Shown: one piece after another, positions 49,577 through 58,465 of the stretch
How positions within the stretch are numbered: position 1 is the stretch's first letter
Layout: every line of letters starts with the position of its first letter
From: Treponema primitia ZAS-2
Lineage (GTDB): Bacteria; Spirochaetota; Spirochaetia; Treponematales; Breznakiellaceae
DNA: 64,000 bases
Direction: 5' to 3'
NCBI RefSeq assembly: GCF_000214375.1
Contig: NC_015578.1
Location: 2,914,001 to 2,978,000 of the forward strand
Made by a program: the position numbers and the translations under genes
Notes under the pieces: model-generated
What the model was told of the DNA's origin: nothing
Seen by the model: the letters and a program-made list of their open reading frames with translations, nothing else
Database searches by the model: none

Positions 49577-51778
49577 ATGAAAAGAAACAATTCACTATTT
49601 GCGGTAGTTTCCGCAGTAAGCCTTTGGGGTCTCCTCTTCCTTGGGGGATGCTCCAATCTATTAACCCCTTCCCAACAGGATACCAGCACAGGGAAGGTGA
49701 CCATCAGCGTGATCGGGGAGGATGCGGCAGCCCGTACCCTCTACCCGGATGCTCAATTTTCAAAATATGAACTCATCTTCAAGCAGGGCGGCGAAGTGAA
49801 AAGAATAGAAACCCTGCTGAACGGGAAAGCATCTGTGGTCATTACGGGCCTTGCGGCTGAGGTTTGGGATATCACGGCTGTAGGCTATGTAGAAATACTG
49901 GTCGAAAGGGAAGGTAAAAAAGAATTCGCCGCTGCCGAGGGAACACAGACAGTGGACATCGCTACAAATTCATCCATCTCCATTCCCATAAGCGCAACCC
50001 AGGAAGGCCCCGACGGGTATTTATCCTGGAACATAAGCTTTCCGGAAGAAAAGGTTGATAGCGCCTATTTGCAGCTCACTCTGATGGACGGCTCTTGGGG
50101 GGGGACGGATATATACCTGAATCTTATTTCAGCGCCAGAGAACCGTTCCGGCCAGACGTCGCTCCCCCCGGGGTATTATCTTGCCCAGGTCCGCCTGGAA
50201 AATGGATACCAGGAAGCCGGCCATACCGAGGTGATCCATATCTATTCCAATATGGAAACCAGGGCAGACTATACCTACACCGCCGGGGACTTCGCCGATT
50301 TTATCACCCTAAGCGGTACGGCGACTGTTAAGCTTAACAATGTAACACCCGATTTCACACAAATATCTCTCTTTGCCAATGAAAACCGTAACGGCAATCC
50401 ACTGGGCTCTAGCCGGATCAATCCTGATGGAACATGGTCCATAAACTTGCTGCCCTTTGCATCATCAACCACCCTGTACGCTTGGGTAAGTGCAAACATC
50501 TACACCATCGGCGGCCCCAGCATTTCCCAATGGAAATACGTCGGACCAATAGACAATATTTACAATGCAAACAAAACCATTCCTCTGGGCAATATTGATA
50601 TCAATACCATCACCCTGGGCGGCACAGCGAATGTAACGGTTACTGGCGCCACGCTCCAGTATTTACAAGTAACCGCCTACAGTCAAAGCGGCAACTATAG
50701 TTCCTGGTTAGGGAGCGGCCCTGTGGATAGTTCGGGGCACTGGTCCATAAACGTCTCCCCCCTGAATGCTTCCACAGAGGTACGCTTTGACATAAGTGTA
50801 AATGCCCTTGGAGGCGGTTATTTCGAGCGGGAAACCGAAATTACAAGATCCGTCTCTACTACCAGTATACTCGACATTGATTTAGGTTCCATTCCGCTGA
50901 ACCTTATCACCCTGAGCGGCACGGCGAATGTCACCTATAACGGTTTTCCGCCAGCCAATGCGCAGCTATCTCTCTATGCCAATGAAAACCGTAATGGCGA
51001 TCAGTTGGGCAGGGGCCAGATCAATACTTCTACCAGAACCTGGTCCATACTCATGGAAGCCCAGTCTTCACCAACCACCCTGTATCCCTGGGTATATGTA
51101 AGCAGCGGCGGCAGCAGCCCTGGGCAGGAGAAATACATCGGAACACCCATCACTGGCGGTAATGTAACCCAAGACGGTTTTACCCTGGGCAACATTGATA
51201 TTAGTTCTGTCACCCTGAGCGGTACCATATCAGGCACAGTGGACGGCAAGTCCCCTGACGGAGCTACGGTGTTGGCTTTTGCTGCGGATAATACCTTTAT
51301 AGGAGAAGCCGGGGTTCAAGCAAGCGGCAACTGGTCCATGTCGGTCGAAGCCATCAATACTACCGTACATTTCAGCGTTTTGATAGAGCAAGGTTATTCT
51401 CAGGTCCTCATACCCCTGGACTCAAGTTACAACAGGACGATTACTGTCAGCAGCGGTGCTTCCGGTATCAACATGAACGGATTGTCCTTTACAACCAAAT
51501 CATTGACCGTTACGGTTCCGGTGATCGGGATGGTAATTGTTACGAATTCCAAAATCCTCAGCTCCGATATTAGCCAAGAAGCGCCTTATTCGAAAATAAT
51601 CGCCATGGCCCAAGGAGTGAATTCCTTCGCACTGAGGGTTCCCCAGGATACATCTTCGGTTTACTTCACTGTTATGACTGAAAGCAATGATGTTTATATG
51701 AGCAGTTCAGCTGTTAATTATGCTGCCAGTATAACCCTGAACCTTTCGCAGATGGAAAAACTGTCCATGCCATGGTAA
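49577..51778 (+). CDS. Surface lipoprotein with shared N-terminal module and four ~100-residue beta repeats (cassette 2, gene B)
   Basis: The 733-residue protein has a lipobox LLFLGGC (Cys ~25). Residues ~35-235 (RTLYPDAQFSKYELIF, VWDITAVGYVE, LSWNISFPEEKVDSAYLQL, GYYLAQVRLENG, TEVIHIYSN) correspond to the N-terminal module of the protein at 43781. Four repeats then follow with I(T/S)LSGTANVT, LSLYANENRNG..LG, INPDGTWSI and KYIG..LGNIDI patterns. The last ~110 residues are unique. GGAGG lies 9 nt before the ATG at 49577 and 14 nt after the previous stop, so the two genes are one operon ended by a strong terminator. Confidence 0.87.
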   Translation: MKRNNSLFAVVSAVSLWGLLFLGGCSNLLTPSQQDTSTGKVTISVIGEDAAARTLYPDAQFSKYELIFKQGGEVKRIETLLNGKASVVITGLAAEVWDITAVGYVEILVEREGKKEFAAAEGTQTVDIATNSSISIPISATQEGPDGYLSWNISFPEEKVDSAYLQLTLMDGSWGGTDIYLNLISAPENRSGQTSLPPGYYLAQVRLENGYQEAGHTEVIHIYSNMETRADYTYTAGDFADFITLSGTATVKLNNVTPDFTQISLFANENRNGNPLGSSRINPDGTWSINLLPFASSTTLYAWVSANIYTIGGPSISQWKYVGPIDNIYNANKTIPLGNIDINTITLGGTANVTVTGATLQYLQVTAYSQSGNYSSWLGSGPVDSSGHWSINVSPLNASTEVRFDISVNALGGGYFERETEITRSVSTTSILDIDLGSIPLNLITLSGTANVTYNGFPPANAQLSLYANENRNGDQLGRGQINTSTRTWSILMEAQSSPTTLYPWVYVSSGGSSPGQEKYIGTPITGGNVTQDGFTLGNIDISSVTLSGTISGTVDGKSPDGATVLAFAADNTFIGEAGVQASGNWSMSVEAINTTVHFSVLIEQGYSQVLIPLDSSYNRTITVSSGASGINMNGLSFTTKSLTVTVPVIGMVIVTNSKILSSDISQEAPYSKIIAMAQGVNSFALRVPQDTSSVYFTVMTESNDVYMSSSAVNYAASITLNLSQMEKLSMPW

Positions 51779-51805
51779 AGTAACAAGGTTTAGTTAAGAA
51801 ACCGC

Positions 51806-51838
51806 AGCCCGGGGGCTTCCGCTTCCCGGGCTTTTTTT
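51806..51838 (+). terminator. Strong intrinsic terminator after cassette 2
   Basis: AGCCCGGG (51806-51813) pairs with CCCGGGCT (51825-51832), an inner GC/GC extends the stem, and seven T follow. Confidence 0.92.
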
Positions 51839-51859
51839 ACGCCTATCCCCGCCCCGCCC

Positions 51860-51888
51860 TTTTCAATTCCCCCGCTTTCAGCCATACT
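51860..51888 (+). promoter_or_regulatory. Promoter of the PhnP-like gene, leaderless arrangement
   Basis: TTTTCA (51860-51865), a 17-bp spacer and CATACT (51883-51888), then 6 nt before the ATG at 51895. No ribosome-binding site precedes the start. Confidence 0.5.
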
Positions 51889-51894
51889 AAGCCC

Positions 51895-52719
51895 ATGAAG
51901 CTTACGGTCCTCGGTTCCGGCACCTCCCATGGTATACCCGTCATCGGCTGTTCCTGCCCGGTTTGCAGCTCCACAGATCCCCGGGACAAGCGTATGCGGG
52001 CATCCCTGTTCATTCAGGGGGACCGAGGAGAGCAGGTGATCATCGACACGGGGCCGGAATTCCGACTCCAGGCCCTGAGGGCGGGGATCAGCGCCTTGGA
52101 CGCGGTGTTCCTGACCCATGCCCACGCGGATCATGTCCACGGGCTGGATGATGTGCGGCCCCTGAGTTATGAACGGGAAATCCCAATTTACGGGAACTCC
52201 CAGACCATGAAAGAAATTGAGGAGCGTTTCATCTACGCCTTCATCAATACCCAGCGGGGAGGCGGAAAACCCCGGATAAGCCTGAACCCGGTGAGCAGTC
52301 CGGTACGCATAGGTGCCCTTACCCTGACCCCGGTTCCGGTTAAGCACGGAACCCTGGACATCCTGGGCTGGATGATACAGGAAGCTGGAACCCTTGGTCC
52401 CGGGGAGAAAAGCCCCTTCGCGGTGTACCTCACCGATACCAGCGCCATCCCCGCCGAATCCCTGGATCTGATACAGGGGACGGAGATTCTTATCATTGAC
52501 GGGCTGCGGGAACGGGTCCACGAAACCCACTTCAGTTTTGAGCAGGCCCTGGATGCTGCAAGGGCAATAGGCGCCCACCAGACTTACCTTACCCATATCT
52601 GTCACAGCCATTCACATGAAGAAATCGAGGAATACTGCAATCGTTACCAGGAAACACACAGCCTGGGGGCACAGTTTATTGCCCCCGGCTTCGACGGGCT
52701 GGAGCTTTTGCTCCCCTAG
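51895..52719 (+). CDS. Metallo-beta-lactamase-fold hydrolase, PhnP-like
   Basis: The 274-residue protein has the metal-binding motif THAHADHVHG, a second His site (VKHGTLDILG), Asp in YLTDTSAIP and a final HICHSHSH. The N-terminal CxCxxC cluster (GCSCPVCSS, ~18-26) is the extra zinc/structural site seen in PhnP-type phosphodiesterases. Likely a cyclic phosphodiesterase or housekeeping nuclease-like hydrolase; no phosphonate genes are nearby to support a PhnP role. Its transcript appears leaderless. Confidence 0.85.
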   Translation: MKLTVLGSGTSHGIPVIGCSCPVCSSTDPRDKRMRASLFIQGDRGEQVIIDTGPEFRLQALRAGISALDAVFLTHAHADHVHGLDDVRPLSYEREIPIYGNSQTMKEIEERFIYAFINTQRGGGKPRISLNPVSSPVRIGALTLTPVPVKHGTLDILGWMIQEAGTLGPGEKSPFAVYLTDTSAIPAESLDLIQGTEILIIDGLRERVHETHFSFEQALDAARAIGAHQTYLTHICHSHSHEEIEEYCNRYQETHSLGAQFIAPGFDGLELLLP

Positions 52720-52729
52720 AAAGCGGACC

Positions 52730-52758
52730 TTGCAGGGAAGGGCTTTCCTGCGCATAAT
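52730..52758 (+). promoter_or_regulatory. Hexokinase promoter with palindromic spacer
   Basis: TTGCAG (52730-52735), a 17-bp spacer and CATAAT (52753-52758). The -35 and spacer contain an inverted repeat (GCAGGGAA / TTTCCTGC), a possible operator. Confidence 0.5.
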
Positions 52759-52775
52759 TAGAACGGAGGTACATT

Positions 52776-54131
52776 GTGAGTTCATCCTTTAAGCCCGGAG
52801 AATTGGCGGATTTTGCCCGTTACCATGGGTTTCATTACGATATTATTGATCCCGTGCAGTTGGTGCAGGAAATCCGCGTTGACCTGGAGCGGGGTCTGCG
52901 GGGACAGAGTTCCAGTCTCCCCATGATCCCTACCTATATAAGCCCTATCGCCAGGGTACCTGCGGGCCGGACCGTCCTGGCCCTGGACGCCGGGGGCACC
53001 AATCTCCGGGCAGCCCGGGTCCGTTTTGACGAAAGCGGCAAAGCCATCGCCGAAGGTACCCGGAAGGCCCCTATGCCGGGCACCAAAGGCCAGGTAACGG
53101 CGGACCAGTTTTTTGACCAAATCGCCGAAATCGCCGCCCCCCTACTGGACAAATCTGGGAACATCGAAGGCATCGGCTTTTGTTTTTCCTACCCCATGGA
53201 AGTCACCAAAGAAGCAGACGGGATACTCCTGGCTTTCAGTAAGGAAGTGGACGCCCCGGCAGTGATCGGCAAATCCATAGGCCAAGGGCTGCGGGACGCC
53301 TTGGCCCGGTGCAAGGTCAAGGCTCCGGAGAAGATCATCCTCCTCAATGATACGGTGTCCACCCTGCTCTGCGGCCTGGTAGATATCCCCGTTGACGGGA
53401 GGCGGGAAGGCCCGGACAAGTACGGCATACCCGGGGGGCCCATGATCGGCTTTATCCTGGGAACCGGGTTCAACACTGCCTACCCGGAGAAGAGCATCCC
53501 AAAAATAGGCTTTGAATCCGAAACGGCGCCTCAGATCGTGGTCTGCGAGACCGGCGGGTTTATGCCCCGCTACCTGGGCTACCTGGACAAGGAGTACGAT
53601 AACACAACAAAAAACCCCGGCACCTACGCCCAGGAAAAGGCCTCCGCCGGAGCCTACCTGGGTCCCCTCAGCTTCCACATATTAAAACAGGCTGTCCGTG
53701 AGGGGGTCTTGAGCTTTAATCGCTCCGATGAATTCCTCGCCTGGCCTACCCTGCAAACCAAGGACCTAAATTCATTCCTCCGCGCCCCCCTGGCCATGGA
53801 GGGCCCCATAGGGGAACTCTTCGGCAAGGATGAACGGGATGCCCTGGCTTCCTTTGTCTACCTGTGTTCCATTGTAACCGAACGAGGGGCACTGCTCTCC
53901 GCCGCCATCCTCGCCGCCACGGTGGAACGGATGGATGCGGGTTACGATCCCTTTGCGCCGATCCGTATCGCCGTGGAAGGGACCACCTATGTGCGGTACA
54001 AGGGTATGCGGGAAGCCCTGGAATCCTACCTGCATGTCATGCTGAATGCCGGCAAGCCCCGATCCTACGTGATATCCCCGGTGGAACAGGCCTCCCTCTT
54101 CGGCGCCGCTGTGGCTGCATTAACCGAGTAA
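52776..54131 (+). CDS. Eukaryote-like hexokinase
   Basis: The 451-residue enzyme has the hexokinase type of ASKHA fold: phosphate-1 loop LALDAGGTNLRAARV, sugar-binding FCFSYPME, catalytic Asp in LLNDTVSTLL, and phosphate-2 GFILGTGFNTAY, plus the adenosine motif near VAVEGTTY. It is about the length of single-unit eukaryotic hexokinases rather than bacterial glucokinases; treponemes are known for this type. GTG at 52776 is the start, with GGAGGT 6 nt before it. It phosphorylates glucose or other hexoses on entry to glycolysis. Confidence 0.92.
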   Translation: MSSSFKPGELADFARYHGFHYDIIDPVQLVQEIRVDLERGLRGQSSSLPMIPTYISPIARVPAGRTVLALDAGGTNLRAARVRFDESGKAIAEGTRKAPMPGTKGQVTADQFFDQIAEIAAPLLDKSGNIEGIGFCFSYPMEVTKEADGILLAFSKEVDAPAVIGKSIGQGLRDALARCKVKAPEKIILLNDTVSTLLCGLVDIPVDGRREGPDKYGIPGGPMIGFILGTGFNTAYPEKSIPKIGFESETAPQIVVCETGGFMPRYLGYLDKEYDNTTKNPGTYAQEKASAGAYLGPLSFHILKQAVREGVLSFNRSDEFLAWPTLQTKDLNSFLRAPLAMEGPIGELFGKDERDALASFVYLCSIVTERGALLSAAILAATVERMDAGYDPFAPIRIAVEGTTYVRYKGMREALESYLHVMLNAGKPRSYVISPVEQASLFGAAVAALTE

Positions 54132-54140
54132 AGCCGCATT

Positions 54141-54176
54141 AGAGGAAAATAAGAATATCAAAGTATTCCTCTTTTT
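54141..54176 (+). terminator. Intrinsic terminator after hexokinase
   Basis: AGAGGAA (54141-54147) and TTCCTCT (54166-54172) form the stem, and a T-run follows. Confidence 0.7.
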
Positions 54177-54240
54177 GGGAGCATAACACCCGCAGGATAG
54201 ATTATTCCCCTTTTTAGTAAATACTTTACTATATCAGAAA

Positions 54241-54268
54241 TTGAAAAACGATGAGAAAATAATATATC
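54241..54268 (+). promoter_or_regulatory. Promoter of the esterase pair
   Basis: TTGAAA (54241-54246), a 16-bp spacer and TATATC (54263-54268), then AGGAGGAT and the ATG at 54291. Confidence 0.5.
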
Positions 54269-54290
54269 AAGTATTCTATAGGAGGATAGT

Positions 54291-55916
54291 ATGATAATAA
54301 AGAAATTGCTGATCCTATGTGTAATTCTCGTAGCGGTGGGTACCTTTGCGTTCGCCAAAGGCAACGCACAACAGGGCAGCGCACCACAGGAAAGGGCTCT
54401 CCCCACAGCGGCCCCTGAGGCGCCGATTGTCAAGGTAGCCGGCGGTCAGCTCAAGGGATTCGTTGAAGGGGACGGGACCTTGGCTTTTACCGGTATCCAG
54501 TACGCGGTGGCCGAGCGCTTTGGCAAACCCCAGCCCGTACCGGCTTGGCAGGGGGTTAAACCCGCCCAGGTGTACGGCAATACTGCCATGATCCCGGTCC
54601 AGACTGCAGTCGGCTACGATGAATTTGCGTGGCCCCACAGGTATTATATTCAGAGCGAGGACTGTCTGAATCTCAATGTATGGACCCAGTCCCTCTCTAC
54701 CGGCGCAAAGAAGCCAGTTCTGTTTTTCATTCACGGCGGCGGATTCAACAATGGTTCTTCCATTGAGGCCGTTGCCTACGAAGGCGGAAACCTGAGCAAG
54801 TATGGTGACGTGGTGGTAGTAACCGTGAACCACCGGCTCAACGCCCTGGGGTATCTGGATCTTTCATCCTTTGGGGATGCCTACAAAGAGTCCGCCAACC
54901 TCGGCATGCTGGACCTAGTAGCCGCCCTTCAATGGGTCAAGGACAATATCGCTCAGTTCGGCGGAGACCCCAGCCGGGTGGCCATTTTTGGTCAGTCCGG
55001 CGGTTCCACCAAGGTGCACACCCTGTATCACATGCCCTCTGCAAAGGGCCTTTTTTCCGCAGGAGTGGGCCAGAGCTCCGGTGTCTTTAATGCCCTGCCC
55101 AAAGAACAAGCCAATCGGGTCGGTCAGTTGACCGTACAGAAACTTGGCCTTACCCAGGCCACTATCGGCCAGATTAAAACCATTGACTACCGTACCCTGT
55201 TGGCTGCGGCTGAAGCATCTCTTGCAGATGCCACCAAAGAATTCGGTGTAAACGTCGCCTGGCGTTCAGTGATCGACAACAATGTGGTTCTGGCGGATTA
55301 TCCCGACTGGGCCAACGCCATTCCCTACATGGCCGGACAGGTACTTAGCGAGACTGCCAGCAATAACCTGAATTTGATTGCCCAGGGCATTAACAAAAAT
55401 ACCTGGACCGATACAGAAATCAATTCAAGGCTTACCGAGCGCTTTGGCAGCAATGCCACTGCCGTGAGAGACGAATTCCTCCGGCTCTTCCCCGGTAAGA
55501 AACCCCAGGATGCTCTTTTCTATGACATCAGCCGCAGGCCCCAGACCAAGGGTGCTTTGGCAGACAAGGCCAAAAATGCAACTGCCCCGGTGTACAACTA
55601 TGTGTTTGCTTACGAAGCTCCCGCAAACGGCGGCATCTTGCCCTTCCATTGCTCAGAGCTGCTCTATATATTCCACAATGTGGGGCTCAGGGAACTCACC
55701 AAGGCCACCGGCGGAACGGCTGATGCCTACAAGGTGCAGGATGTTATAGCCCAGGCATGGATTAACTTTGCCGCCACCGGCAATCCGAGCCAGCCCGGCC
55801 TGGAATGGAAGCCCTTTGATCCGGCGACAAAAACCGGCACCATGATTTTTGATGTGAACAGCCGTTTTGCTCCCCATGATGATCAGAAGTTAGAGCAGCT
55901 CATGGCTGCCAAATAA
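54291..55916 (+). CDS. Secreted type-B carboxylesterase, first tandem copy
   Basis: The 541-residue alpha/beta-hydrolase has a signal peptide (LLILCVILVAVGTFAFAKGNA). Family blocks: GTLAFTGIQYAVAERFGKPQP, SEDCLNLNVWTQ, oxyanion-hole HGGGFNNG, nucleophile elbow FGQSGGS (Ser236), and catalytic His in FHCSELLYIFHN (His453). The usual elbow is GESAGG; here it is GQSGGS, retaining G-x-S-x-G. It should hydrolyse esters in the periplasm or outside; the acetyl or feruloyl group it removes is unknown. Followed 99 nt later by a close paralogue. Confidence 0.9.
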   Translation: MIIKKLLILCVILVAVGTFAFAKGNAQQGSAPQERALPTAAPEAPIVKVAGGQLKGFVEGDGTLAFTGIQYAVAERFGKPQPVPAWQGVKPAQVYGNTAMIPVQTAVGYDEFAWPHRYYIQSEDCLNLNVWTQSLSTGAKKPVLFFIHGGGFNNGSSIEAVAYEGGNLSKYGDVVVVTVNHRLNALGYLDLSSFGDAYKESANLGMLDLVAALQWVKDNIAQFGGDPSRVAIFGQSGGSTKVHTLYHMPSAKGLFSAGVGQSSGVFNALPKEQANRVGQLTVQKLGLTQATIGQIKTIDYRTLLAAAEASLADATKEFGVNVAWRSVIDNNVVLADYPDWANAIPYMAGQVLSETASNNLNLIAQGINKNTWTDTEINSRLTERFGSNATAVRDEFLRLFPGKKPQDALFYDISRRPQTKGALADKAKNATAPVYNYVFAYEAPANGGILPFHCSELLYIFHNVGLRELTKATGGTADAYKVQDVIAQAWINFAATGNPSQPGLEWKPFDPATKTGTMIFDVNSRFAPHDDQKLEQLMAAK

Positions 55917-55935
55917 CGTTCTAACCGTAAAAACT

Positions 55936-55984
55936 CATATAGTTTACCGTGAACCCCCCTAAAGGGATCGCGGCAAACTATATG
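55936..55984. terminator. Long hairpin between the two esterase genes
   Basis: CATATAGTTTACCG (55936-55949) pairs with CGGCAAACTATATG (55971-55984) with a single A-C mismatch; the loop contains CCCCCCTAAAGGG. A short AT-rich stretch follows. It may be an attenuator or a terminator separating the paralogues. Confidence 0.6.
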
Positions 55985-56015
55985 GTTATTATTATTCTAC
56001 ATTAGGAGGAATATA

Positions 56016-57620
56016 ATGAAGAAATTGCTAATGCTATGCGTAATTCTCGTAGCAGCGGGTTCTTTTGCGTTTGCCAAGGGCAACGCAGAGCCGGGGAAAA
56101 GTATCCCCACAACGCCCCCTGAGATGCCTATTGTCAAGGTATCCGGCGGACAACTCAAGGGATTTGTTGAAGGGGACGGGACTTTGGCCTTCACCGGTGT
56201 CCGGTATGCGGTGGCCGAGCGCTTTGGCAAACCCCAGCCCGTACCGGCTTGGCAGGGGATAAAACCTGCCCAGGTATACGGACCTATCCCCATGGTTCCG
56301 GAGCAAACTGCGGTCGGTTATGATGAATTTGTCTGGCCTCACCGGTATTATATCCAGAGTGAAGACTGTCAGTATCTCAATTTATGGACCCAGACTCTTT
56401 CTTCCAGTGCAAAGAAACCGGTTATGATCTTTATCCACGGCGGCAGCTTCAATAACGGTTCTGCCATGGAAGCCGTTTCCTACGAAGGCGGAAACCTGAG
56501 TAAGTTCGGCGATGTGGTTGTAATAACCGTAAACCACCGGATCAATGTCTTGGGCTATTTAGACCTTTCCTCCTTTGGGGATGCGTACAAAGATACTACC
56601 AACCTCGGCCAGCTTGACCTGATTGCCGCCCTTCAGTGGGTTCAGGAAAATGTCGCCCAGTTTGGCGGCGACCCCAACAATGTAACCATCTTCGGCCAGT
56701 CCGGCGGATGTCGAAAGGTACAATCCCTTTTGCACATGCCGGCTGCTGAGGGTCTCTTTTCCAAAGCCATTGGTCATAGCAGTATTTATAATCCTATAAC
56801 CCAGGAACAGGCCAACCGGATTGGCCAGCTCACGGTACAAAAACTCGGCCTTACCGCGGCCACCCTGGACCAGATTAAAACAATAGACTACCGGACCCTG
56901 CTGGCTGCCGGTGTATACGCCCTTGGTGAAGCGGGCAAGGAATATGGCATAAGTTTCAGTGGCTGGAATGTATCGATTGACAATGTAACTCTTTTGGCCA
57001 CCTATCCCGAATTTGCCAAGTCCATACCCTTTATTCAGGGCACCGTGTTCAGCGAAGCTGCCAACAACAATCTGAATCTCATCGCCCAGGGCATTAACAA
57101 GAACACCTGGACCGCCGCAGAAACGGACCAGTATCTTGCCAAGCGTTTCGGTTCCGATGCCGCCGCCGTAAAGGCTGCGTTTACAGGGCTCTTCCCCGAG
57201 AAGAAACCCCAGGATGCTTTTTTCTATGATATTGGCCGCCGCGGCCCCACCTTGGACTACTTGGTAGAAAAAGCCCAGAGCGGATCTGCCCCGGTATACA
57301 ACTACCTGTTCGCCTTCGAAGCTCCCGTAAATGGCGGGGTTCTCCCCTTCCATTGTTCTGAACTGACCTATGTGTTTCACAATGTGAACCTCAGGGAAGT
57401 CACGAGAGCCACCGGCGGAACGGTGGATGTTTATAAGATGCAGGATGTTATGGCCCAGGCATGGATTAACTTTGCCCGCACCGGCAATCCGAGCCAGCCC
57501 GGCCTGGAGTGGAAGCCCTTTGATCCCGCGACCAAAACCGGCACCCTGGTCTTTGATACCAACAGCCGCTTTGCCCCGCTGGATGATCAGAACCTGCGGC
57601 AGATCATGGCTGCCAGATAG
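56016..57620 (+). CDS. Secreted type-B carboxylesterase, second tandem copy
   Basis: The 534-residue protein is a close paralogue of the preceding gene, with the same signal peptide (MKKLLMLCVILVAAGSFAFAKGNA), oxyanion HGGSFNNG, nucleophile FGQSGGC (Ser229) and His446 (FHCSELTYVFHN). The oxyanion-hole triplet changes from GGG to GGS and the residues after the nucleophile differ (CRKVQ versus STKVH), so the substrate preference may have changed. AGGAGG precedes the ATG. It is ended by a strong bidirectional terminator. Confidence 0.9.
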   Translation: MKKLLMLCVILVAAGSFAFAKGNAEPGKSIPTTPPEMPIVKVSGGQLKGFVEGDGTLAFTGVRYAVAERFGKPQPVPAWQGIKPAQVYGPIPMVPEQTAVGYDEFVWPHRYYIQSEDCQYLNLWTQTLSSSAKKPVMIFIHGGSFNNGSAMEAVSYEGGNLSKFGDVVVITVNHRINVLGYLDLSSFGDAYKDTTNLGQLDLIAALQWVQENVAQFGGDPNNVTIFGQSGGCRKVQSLLHMPAAEGLFSKAIGHSSIYNPITQEQANRIGQLTVQKLGLTAATLDQIKTIDYRTLLAAGVYALGEAGKEYGISFSGWNVSIDNVTLLATYPEFAKSIPFIQGTVFSEAANNNLNLIAQGINKNTWTAAETDQYLAKRFGSDAAAVKAAFTGLFPEKKPQDAFFYDIGRRGPTLDYLVEKAQSGSAPVYNYLFAFEAPVNGGVLPFHCSELTYVFHNVNLREVTRATGGTVDVYKMQDVMAQAWINFARTGNPSQPGLEWKPFDPATKTGTLVFDTNSRFAPLDDQNLRQIMAAR

Positions 57621-57632
57621 TGTTTTAAATGT

Positions 57633-57675
57633 AAAAAAAACCCAGCCTGGCGTAACCCAGGCTGGGTTTTTTTTT
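57633..57675. terminator. Bidirectional intrinsic terminator
   Basis: CCCAGCCTGG (57641-57650) pairs with CCAGGCTGGG (57657-57666) around a short CGTAAC loop, with eight A before and nine T after. It serves both the esterase gene and the converging peptide-transporter operon. Confidence 0.95.
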
Positions 57676-57692
57676 ACAAACCATGGGACCTC

Positions 57693-58463
57693 TCAGATGG
57701 GGATGCTGGATTCTATAAGCTCTTTTGTGCGGGAATGTTTTGGCGCCGTGATAAGCTCCCGGGTCAGTTCGTCTTCGATTATCTCGCCCCGATCAAGTAC
57801 GATGATCCGCGCAGAAATATCCGCCACCACCGGGAGATCGTGGGAGACCATAATCAGGGTAAAATTTCTATTCTGCTTCAATGTGTGCAGCAATGTGAGT
57901 ATTTCAATTTTAGTAATCATATCCAGGGCACTCACCGGTTCATCGGCGATAAGCACTTCAGGATTGGTAACCAAGGCCCTGGCAATAGAAATGCGCTGCC
58001 GCTGACCGCCTGAAAATTCCCCGGGAAAGCGGTCGAGTATATCCCCTTCCAGACCGACGCTTTGCAGGGCGGCAATAATTTTTGCCCTTTTTTCTTCCCT
58101 GCCCGCTGCCAGTTTTAATGAGTCCAGGGGTTCGCCAATGATGCTCTCAATTTTCTGGGTTGGGTCGAGGGAAAGATAGGGGTCCTGAAAAACCGGCTGA
58201 ACCTTACTTCTGAAATTTTTGACTTCCCCCTTTGTCATATCATTAAGGGGCCTACCGTAAAAAGCAATGTTCCCTATCCGTGCCTTGTAAAGCCGCAGAA
58301 GCAGTGCCAGGAGGGTAGTTTTACCGCTGCCCGATTCCCCGACTATCCCAAGGTTTTCACCCTTTACAATATTCAGGCTGATGTCTTTCAGAATATCTTT
58401 TTTCTTATAAGCAAAACTAACATGGGAAAGCTCATAGATCCTTTCGCCCTTAGTATCTGCCAT
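57693..58463 (-). CDS. Peptide/nickel-type ABC transporter ATP-binding protein, second ATPase
   Basis: The 256-residue ATPase has Walker A GESGSGKT, Q-loop VQPVFQDPYLSLDP, signature FSGGQRQR, Walker B VLIADEPVSALD and H-loop VSHDLPVV. It lacks the Cys-rich C-terminal extension of the DppF protein at 12710, so it is a shorter form. It is the last gene of a minus-strand operon and lies 2 nt after the other ATPase gene. The ending is a bidirectional terminator. Confidence 0.92.
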   Translation of the reverse strand: MADTKGERIYELSHVSFAYKKKDILKDISLNIVKGENLGIVGESGSGKTTLLALLLRLYKARIGNIAFYGRPLNDMTKGEVKNFRSKVQPVFQDPYLSLDPTQKIESIIGEPLDSLKLAAGREEKRAKIIAALQSVGLEGDILDRFPGEFSGGQRQRISIARALVTNPEVLIADEPVSALDMITKIEILTLLHTLKQNRNFTLIMVSHDLPVVADISARIIVLDRGEIIEDELTRELITAPKHSRTKELIESSIPI

Positions 58464-58465
58464 AT

